Assembly: GCA_017474925.1 (NCBI GenBank)
Contig: JAFVGN010000015.1
Span: 40,699-104,698, forward strand
From: Prevotella sp.
GTDB lineage: Bacteria; Bacteroidota; Bacteroidia; Bacteroidales; Bacteroidaceae
Length of the DNA stretch: 64,000 bases
Reading direction: 5' to 3'
This document shows positions 1 through 9,186 of the stretch, in pieces. Each line of letters starts with the position of its first letter. The stretch's first letter is position 1. The notes beneath the pieces are model-generated. The model was not told the origin of the DNA. It worked only from the letters and a program-made list of their open reading frames with translations, and did no database searches. Made by a program: the position numbers and the translations under genes.

Positions 1-137
1 GCTGTCGGCTCATCGCCACAATAGCAATTGATGTTGAACTGTCCATAAGGACCCTCGCTATAACCGCCTTTGCGTGTGGTGCTGAAAGCCGTCACTTTGT
101 TACCTAAATCGTAAAGATGTATTTCTGGTCGTTTCAT
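1..137 (-). CDS. pgeF: Partial polyphenol oxidase/laccase-domain protein (YfiH/PgeF-like), N-terminus only
   Basis: The ATG is on the complement of 135-137 and the gene runs off the left edge, so only about 45 codons are visible. The N-terminus reads MKRPEIHLYDLGNKVTAFST, followed by a TRKGG-YSEG-PYGQFN segment. This matches the opening of the YfiH/PgeF purine-nucleoside-phosphorylase-like family, formerly called multicopper polyphenol oxidases, whose members act on nucleosides or edit peptidoglycan precursors. The catalytic His/Cys residues lie outside the window. The gene starts 45 nt after the stop of the DMT exporter on the same strand and may share its transcript. Family assignment is good; the exact substrate is inference. 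Confidence 0.7.
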   Translation of the reverse strand, partial: MKRPEIHLYDLGNKVTAFSTTRKGGYSEGPYGQFNINCYCGDEPT

Positions 138-181
138 ATTGTTTCGAGGTAAGTGGTGAGAGGTGAGAAAGATGTGGGCGA

Positions 182-1102
182 CTATCCGAGGAAGAAGAGG
201 CTGACGCCTACGACGGAGATGACAGCACCAAGTACAGCTTTCCAGGTGATGCGCTGATGGAAGAGCCAATAGGAGGGCAATAGGATGATGATAGGTGTCA
301 TAGCCATAAGCGTTGAGGCGATGCCTGCCGCTGTATACTGTACAGCCATCAGAGAGAAGCCAACCCCCACGAAAGGTCCGAAAATAGTGGTGGCAGTGGC
401 TACCAGCAATCCTTTCCTGTCGTGAACAGCCTCGCGTAAAGGAGCCGTGCCTTCGTGGAGATAAAGCAACAGAAAGAATCCGACGATGCCTGCCACGCAA
501 CGATAGAAGTTGGCACTGAAAGGTATCAGCCACTCAGGCATGCCAGCCACAGGCGCATAATGGTCCATTCCGATCTTGCTCAGTACGAGTCCTACGCCTT
601 GACACAAGGCAGCACCAACGGCGAAGATGACCCCATTGATGGGCAGCTTGAGTGACAGGCGATGGTGTTCACCTCGTCCCATCACGGAGATGCTGATACC
701 CAGAAGCGTCACAAACATAGCTACCACGCTCATAAGTGTCATCTGCTGACCCATGGTAATCCAGGCCATGAGGGCAGCAGCCAGAGGTGCCAGCGTCATG
801 AAAAGCTGACCATAGCGTGAACCAATGATGATATAGCACTGAAAGAGGCAGAAGTCACCAATGACGTAGCCCACGAGTCCTGACAACAGCATCCACCCAC
901 AGGCTTCAGGGGTTGCCCCAGGGGGTAATGGATTCCCCATGACCAGCATGAAAAGCACAAGCGAGAAGAACAAGGCGAACAGCATGCGCAGCACATTGAG
1001 CGTCAGGTTGCCCAGACGCTTCGAGCCAAACTCGCTCAAGAGGGCTGTGGCAGTCCATGAGAACGCTACGCCAATGGAGATTAATTCACCTAAATAGTTC
1101 AT
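182..1102 (-). CDS. EamA/DMT-family transporter
   Basis: A 306-residue, strongly hydrophobic protein with about ten predicted membrane helices arranged as two EamA halves (roughly residues 5-140 and 155-305), the standard architecture and length for drug/metabolite transporters. No substrate can be read from the sequence; relatives export amino acids, nucleosides or metabolites across the inner membrane. The start is a plain ATG 14 nt after the RND pump stop, so the gene is probably cotranscribed with the pump. A second DMT protein lies at 13187-14068 and is a distant family member, not a close duplicate. Confidence 0.88.
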   Translation of the reverse strand: MNYLGELISIGVAFSWTATALLSEFGSKRLGNLTLNVLRMLFALFFSLVLFMLVMGNPLPPGATPEACGWMLLSGLVGYVIGDFCLFQCYIIIGSRYGQLFMTLAPLAAALMAWITMGQQMTLMSVVAMFVTLLGISISVMGRGEHHRLSLKLPINGVIFAVGAALCQGVGLVLSKIGMDHYAPVAGMPEWLIPFSANFYRCVAGIVGFFLLLYLHEGTAPLREAVHDRKGLLVATATTIFGPFVGVGFSLMAVQYTAAGIASTLMAMTPIIILLPSYWLFHQRITWKAVLGAVISVVGVSLFFLG

Positions 1103-1116
1103 CAGTTATAACCTTA

Positions 1117-4100
1117 TCAAGAATGATGTTTGGGGCGGAAGTGCTCCTCGATGGTTTGGAAGACGACAAAAAGCGCAGGTACGATGAAAAGCAGGGCAAC
1201 AGTTCCTATCAGCATGCCACCAATGGTACCCACACCCAGCGAACGATTGCCGTTGGCTCCTACTCCCGTGGCCAGCGCCAGCGGCAGGAGGCCAAAGACC
1301 ATTGTCAGCGAGGTCATGAGGATGGGGCGCAGACGCACAGCAGCAGCATCGAGAGCAGCAGCAACGATGCCCATGCCCTGACGACGACGGGTAGAGGCAT
1401 ATTCTGTGAGCAGGATAGCAGTCTTCGACAGTAGTCCTATAAGCATGATGAGTCCTGTCTGCATGTATATGTTGTTCTCCAGTCCCCACAGGTGAGCGAA
1501 AAGGAACGAGCCAGCCAGTCCGAAAGGTACGCTGAGGATGACAGCCATAGGAATGAACAGACTCTCGTAGAGCGCACAAAGGATGAGGTAGATGAAGACG
1601 ATGCAGACGATGAACACCAGGGTAGAGGTGTTTTGCGACGAGGCCTCCTCACGCGTCATGCCGCCAAACTCGTAGCCATAGCCTTCGGGCAGCACTTGGG
1701 CAGCAGTCTGGCGAATGGCAGCGATGGCCTGTCCGCTGCTGTAGCCCTCGGCAGCCGTACCGCCCACCTGGATGGAGGGGAAGAGGTTGAAACGCGAGAG
1801 GGTCTCGGAACCATAGACGCGCGTCAGCGTCAGGTACTGGCTGACGGGTGACATCTCACCGCTGGCATTGCGCACAAAGATGTTGTTGAGCGACTCCGTG
1901 TTGAGGCGATATTCAGGCGAGGCCTGCACCATGACACGGTAGAGCTTGGTGAAGCGGACGAAGTTGGAAGCATAGGTGCCACCGACATATCCGCTGATGG
2001 CAGCAAGCACATCGGCTGGCGACACCCCCCTGCGCTTACAAAGGGCAGCATCGACATCTATGCGATATTGAGGATATTTCAACGAAAAGTTGGTGTAGGC
2101 ACGACTAATCTCAGGCCGCTCATTCAAGGCGGCTATCAATTGGTTGGTCTGCATCAGCAAGTCGCCAATAGTACCTCCATGCTTGTCCTGAATGTACAGT
2201 TCGAAGCCATTGATGCGTCCGAAGCCTGGCAGCATGTTCTGCGTGTTCACCTGTATCTTGGCATTGGCAATGTCGGCTGTGCGGCGATAAATCTCCTCTA
2301 CCACACTCTGCACGTCATCACCCTTGCCCTTACGTTCGCCCCACTTCTTCAGCTTCAGGGTGAAGTTACCGTTAGACGGCGACTGTTCAAAGTTGTTGCT
2401 ATTGCCAGCGATAAGCGAATAGATGCGCAGCTGGGGCAGATCCTTGATACGCTCTTCTACCTCTTTTAATATGTGGTAGGTCTGTTGCAGACTGCTACCT
2501 GGCGAGGCCTGGACGTTGATGAATACGGTGCCCATGTCCTCGTTAGGCACAAGACCGGTTTTCATGATACGCATCATCCAGCCCAAGGCCCCAACAGCTA
2601 TCACGACCAAGGCCAGGGCCAGCCAACGGTGACGGATGAAATGCGTAATACCATTCTTGTACTTTCCTGCTACTGTGGAGAAAACGCTGTTAAAGGCTGA
2701 ATGGAAACGAGTAGGTGAGGTGCGTTTCATCATGATGGCACTGAGGGCTGGCGACAGCGTCAGGGCGTTGAACAGCGAGATGGCGACAGCGATGGCCATC
2801 GTCAGTCCGAACTGTGTATAGAAGGTTCCTGTGACGCCTCCGATGAAACAGACAGGCACGAAGACAGCCATGAATACCAAGGTAGTGGTGATAAGGGCAG
2901 ACGTGATGCTATGCATGGCCTGCTCAGTTGTTTCACGAGGAAGGGGGGCGTCCTCATTCATCGAAACATCTTGAAGCTCAAGCCTTGCCTGCACAGCCTC
3001 TACGACTACGATGGCATCGTCGACTACGGTGCCGATGACCAGTACTAAGGCGAAGAGTGTCAGCATGTTCAACGAGAAGCCAATGGCATAGATAACGGCT
3101 AAGGTAGCTACCAGCGACACCACGATGGCGATGGCAGGTATGACGGTAGCACGCCAGCTGCCCAGGAATACCCATACTACGAGCACCACCAACAGTAGTG
3201 CCTCGAGCAGCGTCTCCACCACACTGGCGATGGAGGCGTCAAGGAAGTCTTTCTTCGATTCCAAGTCCTCGATGACAATGCCTGGAGGCAGCGACTGGCG
3301 GATTTCCTCTACCTCGCGGTCAATCTGCTTGATAATCTCATTGGCATTCGAGCCGCTGACCTGGTTGATACTGATGTTAACGCCAGGACGACCGTTTGTC
3401 TCGCCAATGATGTTATAGTTTTGGGAACCCAGCTCCACACGGGCTATGTCGCCAATGCGCAACACATCGCCGTTGGGCAGCGAGCGCACCACCATTTGCT
3501 CGTAGCCTTGCTCCTCCTCGTAGCGGCCACGATATTTCAGCACATACTGGAACGTGTTCTGGCTCTCAGCGCCCAAGGTACCTGTAGACACCTCCACGTT
3601 CTGTTCGTCGAGCACCTTGGTGATATCGGAAGGAGTCAGTCCGTAGCGAGCCATCTTCAGGGGGTCAAGCCAGATGCGCATAGAGTAGTCGGCACCCATC
3701 ACATTCACCTCGCCCACACCAGGGATACGGCTCAGTCGAGGCTCGATATTGATCTTGGTATAGTTGGCTAGGAAGGCGCGGTCGAAGGTGCTGTCAGGAC
3801 TGTAGACAGCCATCTGCTTGATGTTTGACGTCTGACGCTTCCTCACTGTCAGTCCGCTCTTCACGACATCGCTGGGCAGACGCCCCTGAACGGTGGCAGC
3901 ACGGTTCTGTACGTTCACCATCGCCATGTTGGGGTCAGTACCCTGACGGAAGAACACGCTGATGCTGGCATTGCCTGTATTGGAGGCTGTCGAGGACATG
4001 TACATCATGCCTTCCACACCATTGATGGCCTCCTCCAAGGGAACGATGACGCTTTTCTGCACCGTCTCAGCGTTGGCTCCTGTATAGCTGGCATTGATGC

Positions 4101-4233
4101 GCACAGTAGGGGGTGCTATCTCAGGAAATTGCTCCAAGGCCAGCCTGCTGAGTCCGATGATGCCCACAAGCACTATCAGCACTGAGATGACTCCTGAGAG
4201 AATGGGCCTGTCAATAAATGTCCTGACGTTCAT
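1117..4233 (-). CDS. RND efflux pump inner-membrane permease (HAE1/AcrB family)
   Basis: At 1038 residues this is full length for the AcrB/MexB hydrophobic-amphiphilic efflux family. The N-terminal FIDRP motif is at residues 6-10, and the paired acidic residues of the proton relay in TM4 are visible as VVDDAIVVVEA (Asp405-Asp406). Two large periplasmic loops lie between TM1-TM2 and TM7-TM8. The protein works as a proton-driven trimer in the inner membrane and exports drugs, bile salts or detergents. It starts 4 nt after the adaptor gene. No TolC-like outer-membrane channel follows, so that component must be encoded elsewhere. Confidence 0.96.
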   Translation of the reverse strand: MNVRTFIDRPILSGVISVLIVLVGIIGLSRLALEQFPEIAPPTVRINASYTGANAETVQKSVIVPLEEAINGVEGMMYMSSTASNTGNASISVFFRQGTDPNMAMVNVQNRAATVQGRLPSDVVKSGLTVRKRQTSNIKQMAVYSPDSTFDRAFLANYTKINIEPRLSRIPGVGEVNVMGADYSMRIWLDPLKMARYGLTPSDITKVLDEQNVEVSTGTLGAESQNTFQYVLKYRGRYEEEQGYEQMVVRSLPNGDVLRIGDIARVELGSQNYNIIGETNGRPGVNISINQVSGSNANEIIKQIDREVEEIRQSLPPGIVIEDLESKKDFLDASIASVVETLLEALLLVVLVVWVFLGSWRATVIPAIAIVVSLVATLAVIYAIGFSLNMLTLFALVLVIGTVVDDAIVVVEAVQARLELQDVSMNEDAPLPRETTEQAMHSITSALITTTLVFMAVFVPVCFIGGVTGTFYTQFGLTMAIAVAISLFNALTLSPALSAIMMKRTSPTRFHSAFNSVFSTVAGKYKNGITHFIRHRWLALALVVIAVGALGWMMRIMKTGLVPNEDMGTVFINVQASPGSSLQQTYHILKEVEERIKDLPQLRIYSLIAGNSNNFEQSPSNGNFTLKLKKWGERKGKGDDVQSVVEEIYRRTADIANAKIQVNTQNMLPGFGRINGFELYIQDKHGGTIGDLLMQTNQLIAALNERPEISRAYTNFSLKYPQYRIDVDAALCKRRGVSPADVLAAISGYVGGTYASNFVRFTKLYRVMVQASPEYRLNTESLNNIFVRNASGEMSPVSQYLTLTRVYGSETLSRFNLFPSIQVGGTAAEGYSSGQAIAAIRQTAAQVLPEGYGYEFGGMTREEASSQNTSTLVFIVCIVFIYLILCALYESLFIPMAVILSVPFGLAGSFLFAHLWGLENNIYMQTGLIMLIGLLSKTAILLTEYASTRRRQGMGIVAAALDAAAVRLRPILMTSLTMVFGLLPLALATGVGANGNRSLGVGTIGGMLIGTVALLFIVPALFVVFQTIEEHFRPKHHS

Positions 4234-4237
4234 CTTG

Positions 4238-5350
4238 CTAACGGTTTGTCGATGGTTTATTCACGATTTCAATACCTTCCTTCAACAATCCTGCACCTTC
4301 GGCAATGATGGTGTCTCCTGCCTGAAGTCCCTGCTCTACGATATACTCGCGCCCATTGTTCTGTGAAAACAGCTCCACAGGGGTAGCCTTGGTCTTTCCA
4401 TCGACCACACGATAGACGAACATGCGATTCTGTAGCTCATAGGTCGCCTCCTGCGGAATGACGATACAGGAGGTACGATGAGTGGGTACGAGAATGGTGG
4501 CGCTGCCTCCGTTGTGTAGCAGATGGCCCTTGTTGGGGAAGGTGGCACGCAGGGTGACAGCCCCAGTTTGGTCGTCCACCGTACCACTGACAGCACTGAT
4601 GCGCCCCTGCTCCTGATAGTCCTGCCCGTTGCTCATGCGCAGGCTCACAGCCGGAGCCTTACTGATAAAGGCATCGATGGAACCATATTGCGCCATGAGG
4701 TCGAGGGCCTGGTTCTCGCTGATGCTGAAGTAGACATATACCTCGCTGTCGTCAGCCACTGTCACCAGAGGTTCGCTGATGTTGCTGCTGACAAGGGCTC
4801 CTATGTGCCAGGGAATCATGGATGCTACTCCATTGACAGGACTCTTCACCTCCGTATAGCTCAGGTTGTTACGGGCATTGGTCTCCTGTGCCCTGGCCTG
4901 CTCCAAGGCAGCCTCTGCTTCGTGCAGGGCATTGCGCACAGTCACGACGCTGACATCAGCTACCACTTTACCTTCCTTCAACAGCTGTTCGTTCTCGTAG
5001 TTGATGCGGGCTGTGGCCAGACGCGCCTCAGCACTCTTCCTGGCTGCAATGGCAGACTCCAAGGCAGCACGATAGGGTATCTGGTCGATGACGAACAGCG
5101 TCTGTCCCTTGCGTACATCCTCGCCCTCGCCAGTCAGGATGCGTGTGATGCAACCAGACACCTGAGGGCGCACCTCTACAATCTGACGACCTGTGAGCCG
5201 TGCACTATACTGTCGTATAAGCGTCATGTCTTTCCTTCCCACAACCATCGTCTTATACTGAGCCTGCGACTGCTCCTTGCGCTTCTCTCCACCACAGGAC
5301 ATCAGCGTCAGGCACGCCATCACGACAGGGATATAGGTGAGTTTCTTCAT
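4238..5350 (-). CDS. RND efflux periplasmic adaptor (membrane fusion protein), lipoprotein
   Basis: A 370-residue AcrA/MexA-type adaptor. The N-terminus is a lipoprotein signal with the lipobox ending at Cys19 (TLMSC). A biotinyl-lipoyl-like half, an alpha-helical hairpin with Ala/Glu/Arg-rich coiled coil (about residues 95-165), the second lipoyl half and a beta-barrel domain follow in the usual order. It should bridge the RND permease to an outer-membrane channel. It is the first gene of the adaptor-permease pair, and a TAATTTTG promoter-like box lies 27 nt upstream of the ATG. Confidence 0.94.
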   Translation of the reverse strand: MKKLTYIPVVMACLTLMSCGGEKRKEQSQAQYKTMVVGRKDMTLIRQYSARLTGRQIVEVRPQVSGCITRILTGEGEDVRKGQTLFVIDQIPYRAALESAIAARKSAEARLATARINYENEQLLKEGKVVADVSVVTVRNALHEAEAALEQARAQETNARNNLSYTEVKSPVNGVASMIPWHIGALVSSNISEPLVTVADDSEVYVYFSISENQALDLMAQYGSIDAFISKAPAVSLRMSNGQDYQEQGRISAVSGTVDDQTGAVTLRATFPNKGHLLHNGGSATILVPTHRTSCIVIPQEATYELQNRMFVYRVVDGKTKATPVELFSQNNGREYIVEQGLQAGDTIIAEGAGLLKEGIEIVNKPSTNR

Positions 5351-5376
5351 TGTGTTTTATTAGTTAAATCTGCCAA

Positions 5377-5384
5377 CAAAATTA
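5377..5384 (-). promoter_or_regulatory. Candidate -7 box upstream of the RND adaptor
   Basis: TAATTTTG on the minus strand fits the Bacteroidetes TAnnTTTG -7 element. No convincing TTG lies 19-21 nt upstream, so this promoter may be weak or activator dependent. Confidence 0.4.
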
Positions 5385-5468
5385 CTAAAAAAATCGCAAA
5401 GTCGGCATTTTCTTCCCTCCTATTTATGATAATTTGTGAAACGCATGCTTTGCCTTGATGAAAAAGAG

Positions 5469-6353
5469 TCATTTCGGCTCCACGTGTACGACAACATGGG
5501 TCTCGTCGCCATAGTGACGCTTCAGCAGTTCCTCTACCTCTGACGCCCTCTCATGAGCCTCGCGAAGGGTGATGTCTCCGTCCACCAGGATATGCAGCTC
5601 TATGGCATAATGGCTACCAATGCGCCGCGTCCTCAAGTCGTGCGGCTGATACAAGTCAGGCAGCGAGGCCACCAGACTCAGTATCTCCTCCTCCACAGCG
5701 TCGGGCAACGACTGCTCCAGCAAGTCGCCAATGCCCTTGCGCAGCAAAACGACAACGACTTTCAGGATGAACAGTCCTACAATGCATGAGGCGATAGGGT
5801 CTAACACCGTCCATCGCTGTCCGAGGAAGATGGCTCCGCCAATGCCCACTGCCGTACCAATAGACGACAGCGCGTCACTGCGATGGTGCCACGCATTGGC
5901 CTCGACTGCAGGCGATTCCAGCTGTCGAGCCTTGACGATCGAATAGCGATAGACTGCCTCCTTCAGCACGATAGACAAAAGTGCTGCCCAGAGGGCTATC
6001 GTCCCGGGAGCCTCCAACAGTCCGCCCTTCAGCCAGATCAGGATCTTCGCGCTACCACTGTACAGGATGCCTATGGCCACTATCATCAGAGCCACACCAA
6101 TGAGCGTCATAGCCAGAGTCTCGTACTTGCCGTGTCCGTAGTCGTGCGACTTGTCCTGAGGCTTACTGCTGATGCGAACCAGTAGAAGCACGATGATGTC
6201 TGTGGCAAAGTCGGACAACGAATGCACGGCATCGGCTATCATGGCGGCACTGTTTCCCACAATACCCGCTACGAACTTGAAGAGCAGCAACAGGGCATTC
6301 ACCACACTGCCCACCAGCGTCACCTTATATATCTCCTTGTTTCTTTCTTGCAT
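5469..6353 (-). CDS. Cation diffusion facilitator family metal exporter
   Basis: A 294-residue CDF protein with six membrane helices and a cytoplasmic C-terminal ferredoxin-like domain. The metal-site motifs are present: HSLSD in TM2 (His44/Asp48 region) and HHRSD in TM5, with a HDYGHGKYE segment after TM2. These residues coordinate Zn(II), Fe(II) or Co(II) for proton-coupled export. The C-terminal 80 residues contain the dimeric regulatory domain with several His residues (HDLR, HILVD, HVVVHVEPK). It lies 44 nt downstream of AgcS and could be cotranscribed with it, but the functional link is unclear. The metal cannot be assigned from sequence alone. Confidence 0.93.
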   Translation of the reverse strand: MQERNKEIYKVTLVGSVVNALLLLFKFVAGIVGNSAAMIADAVHSLSDFATDIIVLLLVRISSKPQDKSHDYGHGKYETLAMTLIGVALMIVAIGILYSGSAKILIWLKGGLLEAPGTIALWAALLSIVLKEAVYRYSIVKARQLESPAVEANAWHHRSDALSSIGTAVGIGGAIFLGQRWTVLDPIASCIVGLFILKVVVVLLRKGIGDLLEQSLPDAVEEEILSLVASLPDLYQPHDLRTRRIGSHYAIELHILVDGDITLREAHERASEVEELLKRHYGDETHVVVHVEPK

Positions 6354-6397
6354 GAGTCACTATGTCTATTGATTGGCTTTAGCGTCAGGCACGCCAT

Positions 6398-7825
6398 CTA
6401 TTCCCAGCATTCTAATTCGTTTTCCAATTCAGGTAGTTGACTGCGATGGAACGTGGGCTCCTTGATGCCACGTCGCTTCTGGCTGCGATAGTCGTCGAGC
6501 AAACGGAAGGCATAACGGCCTAAGAGCACAATGGCAATCAGGTTGCAGGCGGTAAGGAAAGCCATGAAGATGTCGACGATGTTCCAGACAAGCTCAAAGC
6601 TAGCAAGCGCACCAAACATCACCATCACACCTGCCGAGAAGATGCGGTAAACGGTCATCACCTTCGTATTGGGGGTGATAAAACGAATGTTGGCTTCACC
6701 ATAATAATAATTGCCGATAATGCTGGAGAAGGCAAAGAGCAGGATGGCGATGGCTATAAACACAGGACCTGCAGAACCTATCTCAGACTGCAAAGCCGAC
6801 TGTGTCAAGGCAATACCATTGAGTTCAGGCACATTATAGAGGCCGCTGATGAGGATGATAAAGGCTGTGCATGAACAAACCAGCAATGTATCGGTAAAGA
6901 CACCCAACGCTTGGATGAGCCCTTGTTTCACAGGATGGGTTACCGTAGCCGTAGCAGCCACATTGGGGGCACTACCCTCGCCTGCCTCATTCGAGAACAA
7001 GCCTCGCTTCACCCCATACATAACCGTTGTTCCTATTCCGCCTCCGGCTATCTGTTCAATACCAAAAGCGTTGAGCACGATGACTTTAAAAACATGGGGT
7101 ATCAGTTCGATATTCATCACGATAACGATGATGGCTAACACCAAATAGCCAATGGCCATGATGGGAACCAATACACCACAGACCATTGCAATGCGCTGGA
7201 TGCCACCAAAGACGATGATGAGTCCTAAAGCTGCCAAGACAGCACCGACCCATACAGGCGACCAGCCGAAGGCTTCCTGCATGGCACCACAGATAGTATT
7301 GGCCTGGATGGAGTTATTGGATAGTCCGAACTGACAAGTGATAAGCACAGCAAACGTGATGGCGAGCCAACGCTTGTGCAGACCACGTTGGATGTAATAG
7401 GCAGGACCGCCGATATATGAGTCCTTGTGTTTTTGTTTAAACAGCTGTGCCAGTGTTGATTCAACGAAAGCCGTCGCAGAGCCCAACAGCGCTATCATCC
7501 ACATCCAGAACACGGCTCCAGGACCGCCTATGGCTATGGCGGAGGCAACACCAGCCAGGTTGCCCGTTCCAACACGTGTTGCGACACTGACTGCAAAGGC
7601 TTGAAACGAAGATATGCGACGGTGTTGGATATTCATTTCTCCAACATGCGATTCCAAGGAGTCGACTGCCGAATCTGTCAGCACTCGAAACATCTCGCCA
7701 ATCATGCGGAATTGCATGAAGTGGGTGCGCCATGTGAACCATAGACCACATCCCACCAGTGCGAAGATGAGCACATAGCCCCACACCGCATCGTTTACAA
7801 CCGTTATCAGTTCGTTTAAATCCAT
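6398..7825 (-). CDS. Alanine/glycine:cation symporter family (AgcS) transporter
   Basis: A 475-residue inner-membrane carrier with about ten to eleven helices. The family signature is visible early (GTGNLAGVASAIAIGGPGAV, about residues 85-105) and again as the SNEAGEGSAPN motif near the middle. AgcS proteins import alanine or glycine with Na+ or H+. The ATG lies just 6 nt downstream of the stop of a 24-codon bcp remnant, so the gene seems to have captured the promoter and leader of a deleted peroxiredoxin gene. Confidence 0.94.
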   Translation of the reverse strand: MDLNELITVVNDAVWGYVLIFALVGCGLWFTWRTHFMQFRMIGEMFRVLTDSAVDSLESHVGEMNIQHRRISSFQAFAVSVATRVGTGNLAGVASAIAIGGPGAVFWMWMIALLGSATAFVESTLAQLFKQKHKDSYIGGPAYYIQRGLHKRWLAITFAVLITCQFGLSNNSIQANTICGAMQEAFGWSPVWVGAVLAALGLIIVFGGIQRIAMVCGVLVPIMAIGYLVLAIIVIVMNIELIPHVFKVIVLNAFGIEQIAGGGIGTTVMYGVKRGLFSNEAGEGSAPNVAATATVTHPVKQGLIQALGVFTDTLLVCSCTAFIILISGLYNVPELNGIALTQSALQSEIGSAGPVFIAIAILLFAFSSIIGNYYYGEANIRFITPNTKVMTVYRIFSAGVMVMFGALASFELVWNIVDIFMAFLTACNLIAIVLLGRYAFRLLDDYRSQKRRGIKEPTFHRSQLPELENELECWE

Positions 7826-7831
7826 CTATTG

Positions 7832-7906
7832 TCAACGTACCACTTGTGTAAACTCGGGCACCAGCATCTTGCCCAGAATCTCAGGCGCCTTGTCTCCAAT
7901 GTTCAT
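7832..7906 (-). pseudogene. bcp: 5' remnant of a bcp-type thioredoxin-dependent peroxiredoxin gene
   Basis: On the minus strand an ATG at 7904-7906 opens a 24-codon frame starting MNIGDKAPEILG and stopping at 7832-7834. The first twelve residues match the start of Bacteroidetes Bcp/thiol peroxidases, but the peroxidatic Cys and the rest of the gene are gone and the remaining residues are unrelated. A good TAACTTTG box lies upstream. The frame is best read as the promoter-proximal stump left by a deletion. An alternative is a short leader peptide for the downstream transporter. Confidence 0.5.
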
Positions 7907-7931
7907 AGTGATGAACTGTTAGATAATGCTG

Positions 7932-7939
7932 CAAAGTTA
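7932..7939 (-). promoter_or_regulatory. -7 promoter box ahead of the bcp remnant and AgcS
   Basis: TAACTTTG on the minus strand matches TAnnTTTG, 25 nt before the remnant ATG. It is the only visible promoter for the AgcS gene. Confidence 0.5.
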
Positions 7940-8118
7940 CAACAAATCTTTGGCTCCACCTACACAAACGGCAGTTTTTCCACTTCAACGACTGATATTT
8001 TTCAAAAACTCTTTCATAAAGAGAGAAAATCGAGAAATATGGTGAGTTTGCAGGAGAAGGATTACTTGTTCCAGATATTCCTCAATGATGCCAGTTCACG
8101 TATACGACAACGGATATA

Positions 8119-8202
8119 TGTTGCAAGCCCTGAAACACATGTTTCAGGCTCTGAAACTTATGTTGCAAAGCCTGAAATACATGTTGCAAGGTTTGAAACG
8201 AA
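8119..8202. repeat. Four-unit 21-bp tandem repeat, intergenic
   Basis: Units begin at 8119, 8140, 8161 and 8182, an exact 21-bp spacing. Each follows the form TGTTkCArGsCyTGAAAynnA with few changes. The CTGAAAC and GTTTCAG arms of neighbouring units make imperfect inverted repeats. Translated on the plus strand the array gives heptads such as YVASPET and HVSGSET, but no credible gene surrounds it. The rest of the gap 7940-8261 shows nothing else recognisable. Confidence 0.85.
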
Positions 8203-8261
8203 AAAATCTACGAATAGTAAGGCAAATTATGTAATCAAGGAAATCCCGCAGGAAAGGGAAT

Positions 8262-8297
8262 ATGCTATTTCACTTTACGTAAACCTTTTGTCCATTA
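8262..8297. repeat. 36-bp direct repeat, left copy
   Basis: This segment matches 9187-9222 with a single mismatch. Both copies contain the end of a secreted-protein tail (KVYVK then stop) plus about ten bases after the stop. The two copies bracket the methyltransferase gene. Confidence 0.9.
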
Positions 8298-8311
8298 TTA
8301 TCCGGACTCAT
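8270..8311 (-). pseudogene. C-terminal tail remnant of a secreted protein
   Basis: The minus strand reads DNNGQKVYVK followed by TGA. This is the end of the IVNGRKVYVK-type tail seen on the 759-residue secreted protein at 9195 and common on exported Prevotella proteins. Nothing upstream encodes the rest of such a protein; the methyltransferase stop abuts it. It is read as a leftover of a recombination or deletion event. Confidence 0.55.
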
Positions 8312-9099
8312 CAGTGTTTTAACAAATAAAAGGCTGAGGTAGTATAGAAGTTCCTGACATATAGCAGACTCCCAGCCCATTGCCATAAGACCCTTGGACG
8401 TAGGCCGAATTTCTGCTTGTAGTGTGGATTTACTAACCAGAGAGTTCTCCTGGCAATGTGGAATCCTGCAGCAGCTGCCAGTTTCTCAAAATGTTCGATG
8501 GTTATCCGGCACCGCTTGATGTCCAGAAGTTCGCTGGTACTGCCCTGGTTGTTGCCGCTCAGCCTGATTAATCCACGATAGGCCATATTAGGCAGCAGGT
8601 GAACGTATGGCAGCTTCGATACCAATCCCTTAACTATCTGCTGATGGCCTCCAAAAGGCATCTGCCAGGCAGGAAAACCGACGAATACAACCCCACTATG
8701 CTTAAGGAACTCTCGGGTATGGGAAAGAAACTGCTCTTTCTGCTCTGGCGCGACATGTTCGATGACATCGTGTATCAGTATTACATCATACCTATCTGAC
8801 TCGTCTGAAGGAGCAATAGCTTTCAGAAAGTCTTTACAGACGAATAGTCCCGCTCTTCCAAACGACTCAAAGAATGCACGTGCCTGTTGGATTCGCCATT
8901 CGCTGATGTCGATACCCGTCACCTTACATCCCAACTCGGCAAAGGGTAGCAGATTACCACCCTCGCCACAGCCTATTTCCAATACCTGAGTGCCTTTTCC
9001 AATTGGCGCGAAAGGCCGCAGGAACTCCAGATAAAAGACACGGGAAGTATTCGCCAGTTCTATAAAATACTGGCGACGGTTCAAATGTCGTTGTTGCAT
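8311..9099 (-). CDS. Class I SAM-dependent methyltransferase
   Basis: A 262-residue protein with a Rossmann-type methyltransferase core. Motif I (VLEIGCGEGGN, about residues 39-49), the acidic end of beta2 (VTGIDIS) and motif IV region (DVILIHDVIEHV) are clear. Such enzymes (Methyltransf_11/23/UbiG-like) modify small molecules, lipids or glycans; the acceptor cannot be inferred. The C-terminal 90 residues are basic and aromatic and may help bind substrate or membrane. The gene sits alone between two 36-bp direct repeats, which suggests it arrived as a discrete segment beside the secreted-protein gene. Confidence 0.85.
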   Translation of the reverse strand: MQQRHLNRRQYFIELANTSRVFYLEFLRPFAPIGKGTQVLEIGCGEGGNLLPFAELGCKVTGIDISEWRIQQARAFFESFGRAGLFVCKDFLKAIAPSDESDRYDVILIHDVIEHVAPEQKEQFLSHTREFLKHSGVVFVGFPAWQMPFGGHQQIVKGLVSKLPYVHLLPNMAYRGLIRLSGNNQGSTSELLDIKRCRITIEHFEKLAAAAGFHIARRTLWLVNPHYKQKFGLRPRVLWQWAGSLLYVRNFYTTSAFYLLKH

Positions 9100-9186
9100 A
9101 AAGAGTATGCTCTTCAGAAAGAGTTATTACTTTGATACCAGATTTGGGCAGTTGCTACAACCGATACTGCTATCAGTAACAGTGAA

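Noticed and set aside
4523-5458. 311-codon frame antisense to the RND adaptor, and similar antisense frames over the U32 peptidase (32897-33868) and CoA-transferase (54763-55692)
   Set aside because: All are opposite well-supported genes and have no protein-like features of their own.
7829-8329. Open plus-strand frame of 166 codons with a heptad repeat
   Set aside because: It overlaps the bcp remnant and the methyltransferase 3' end, lacks an ATG at its start, and its repeat is explained by the 21-bp DNA array.
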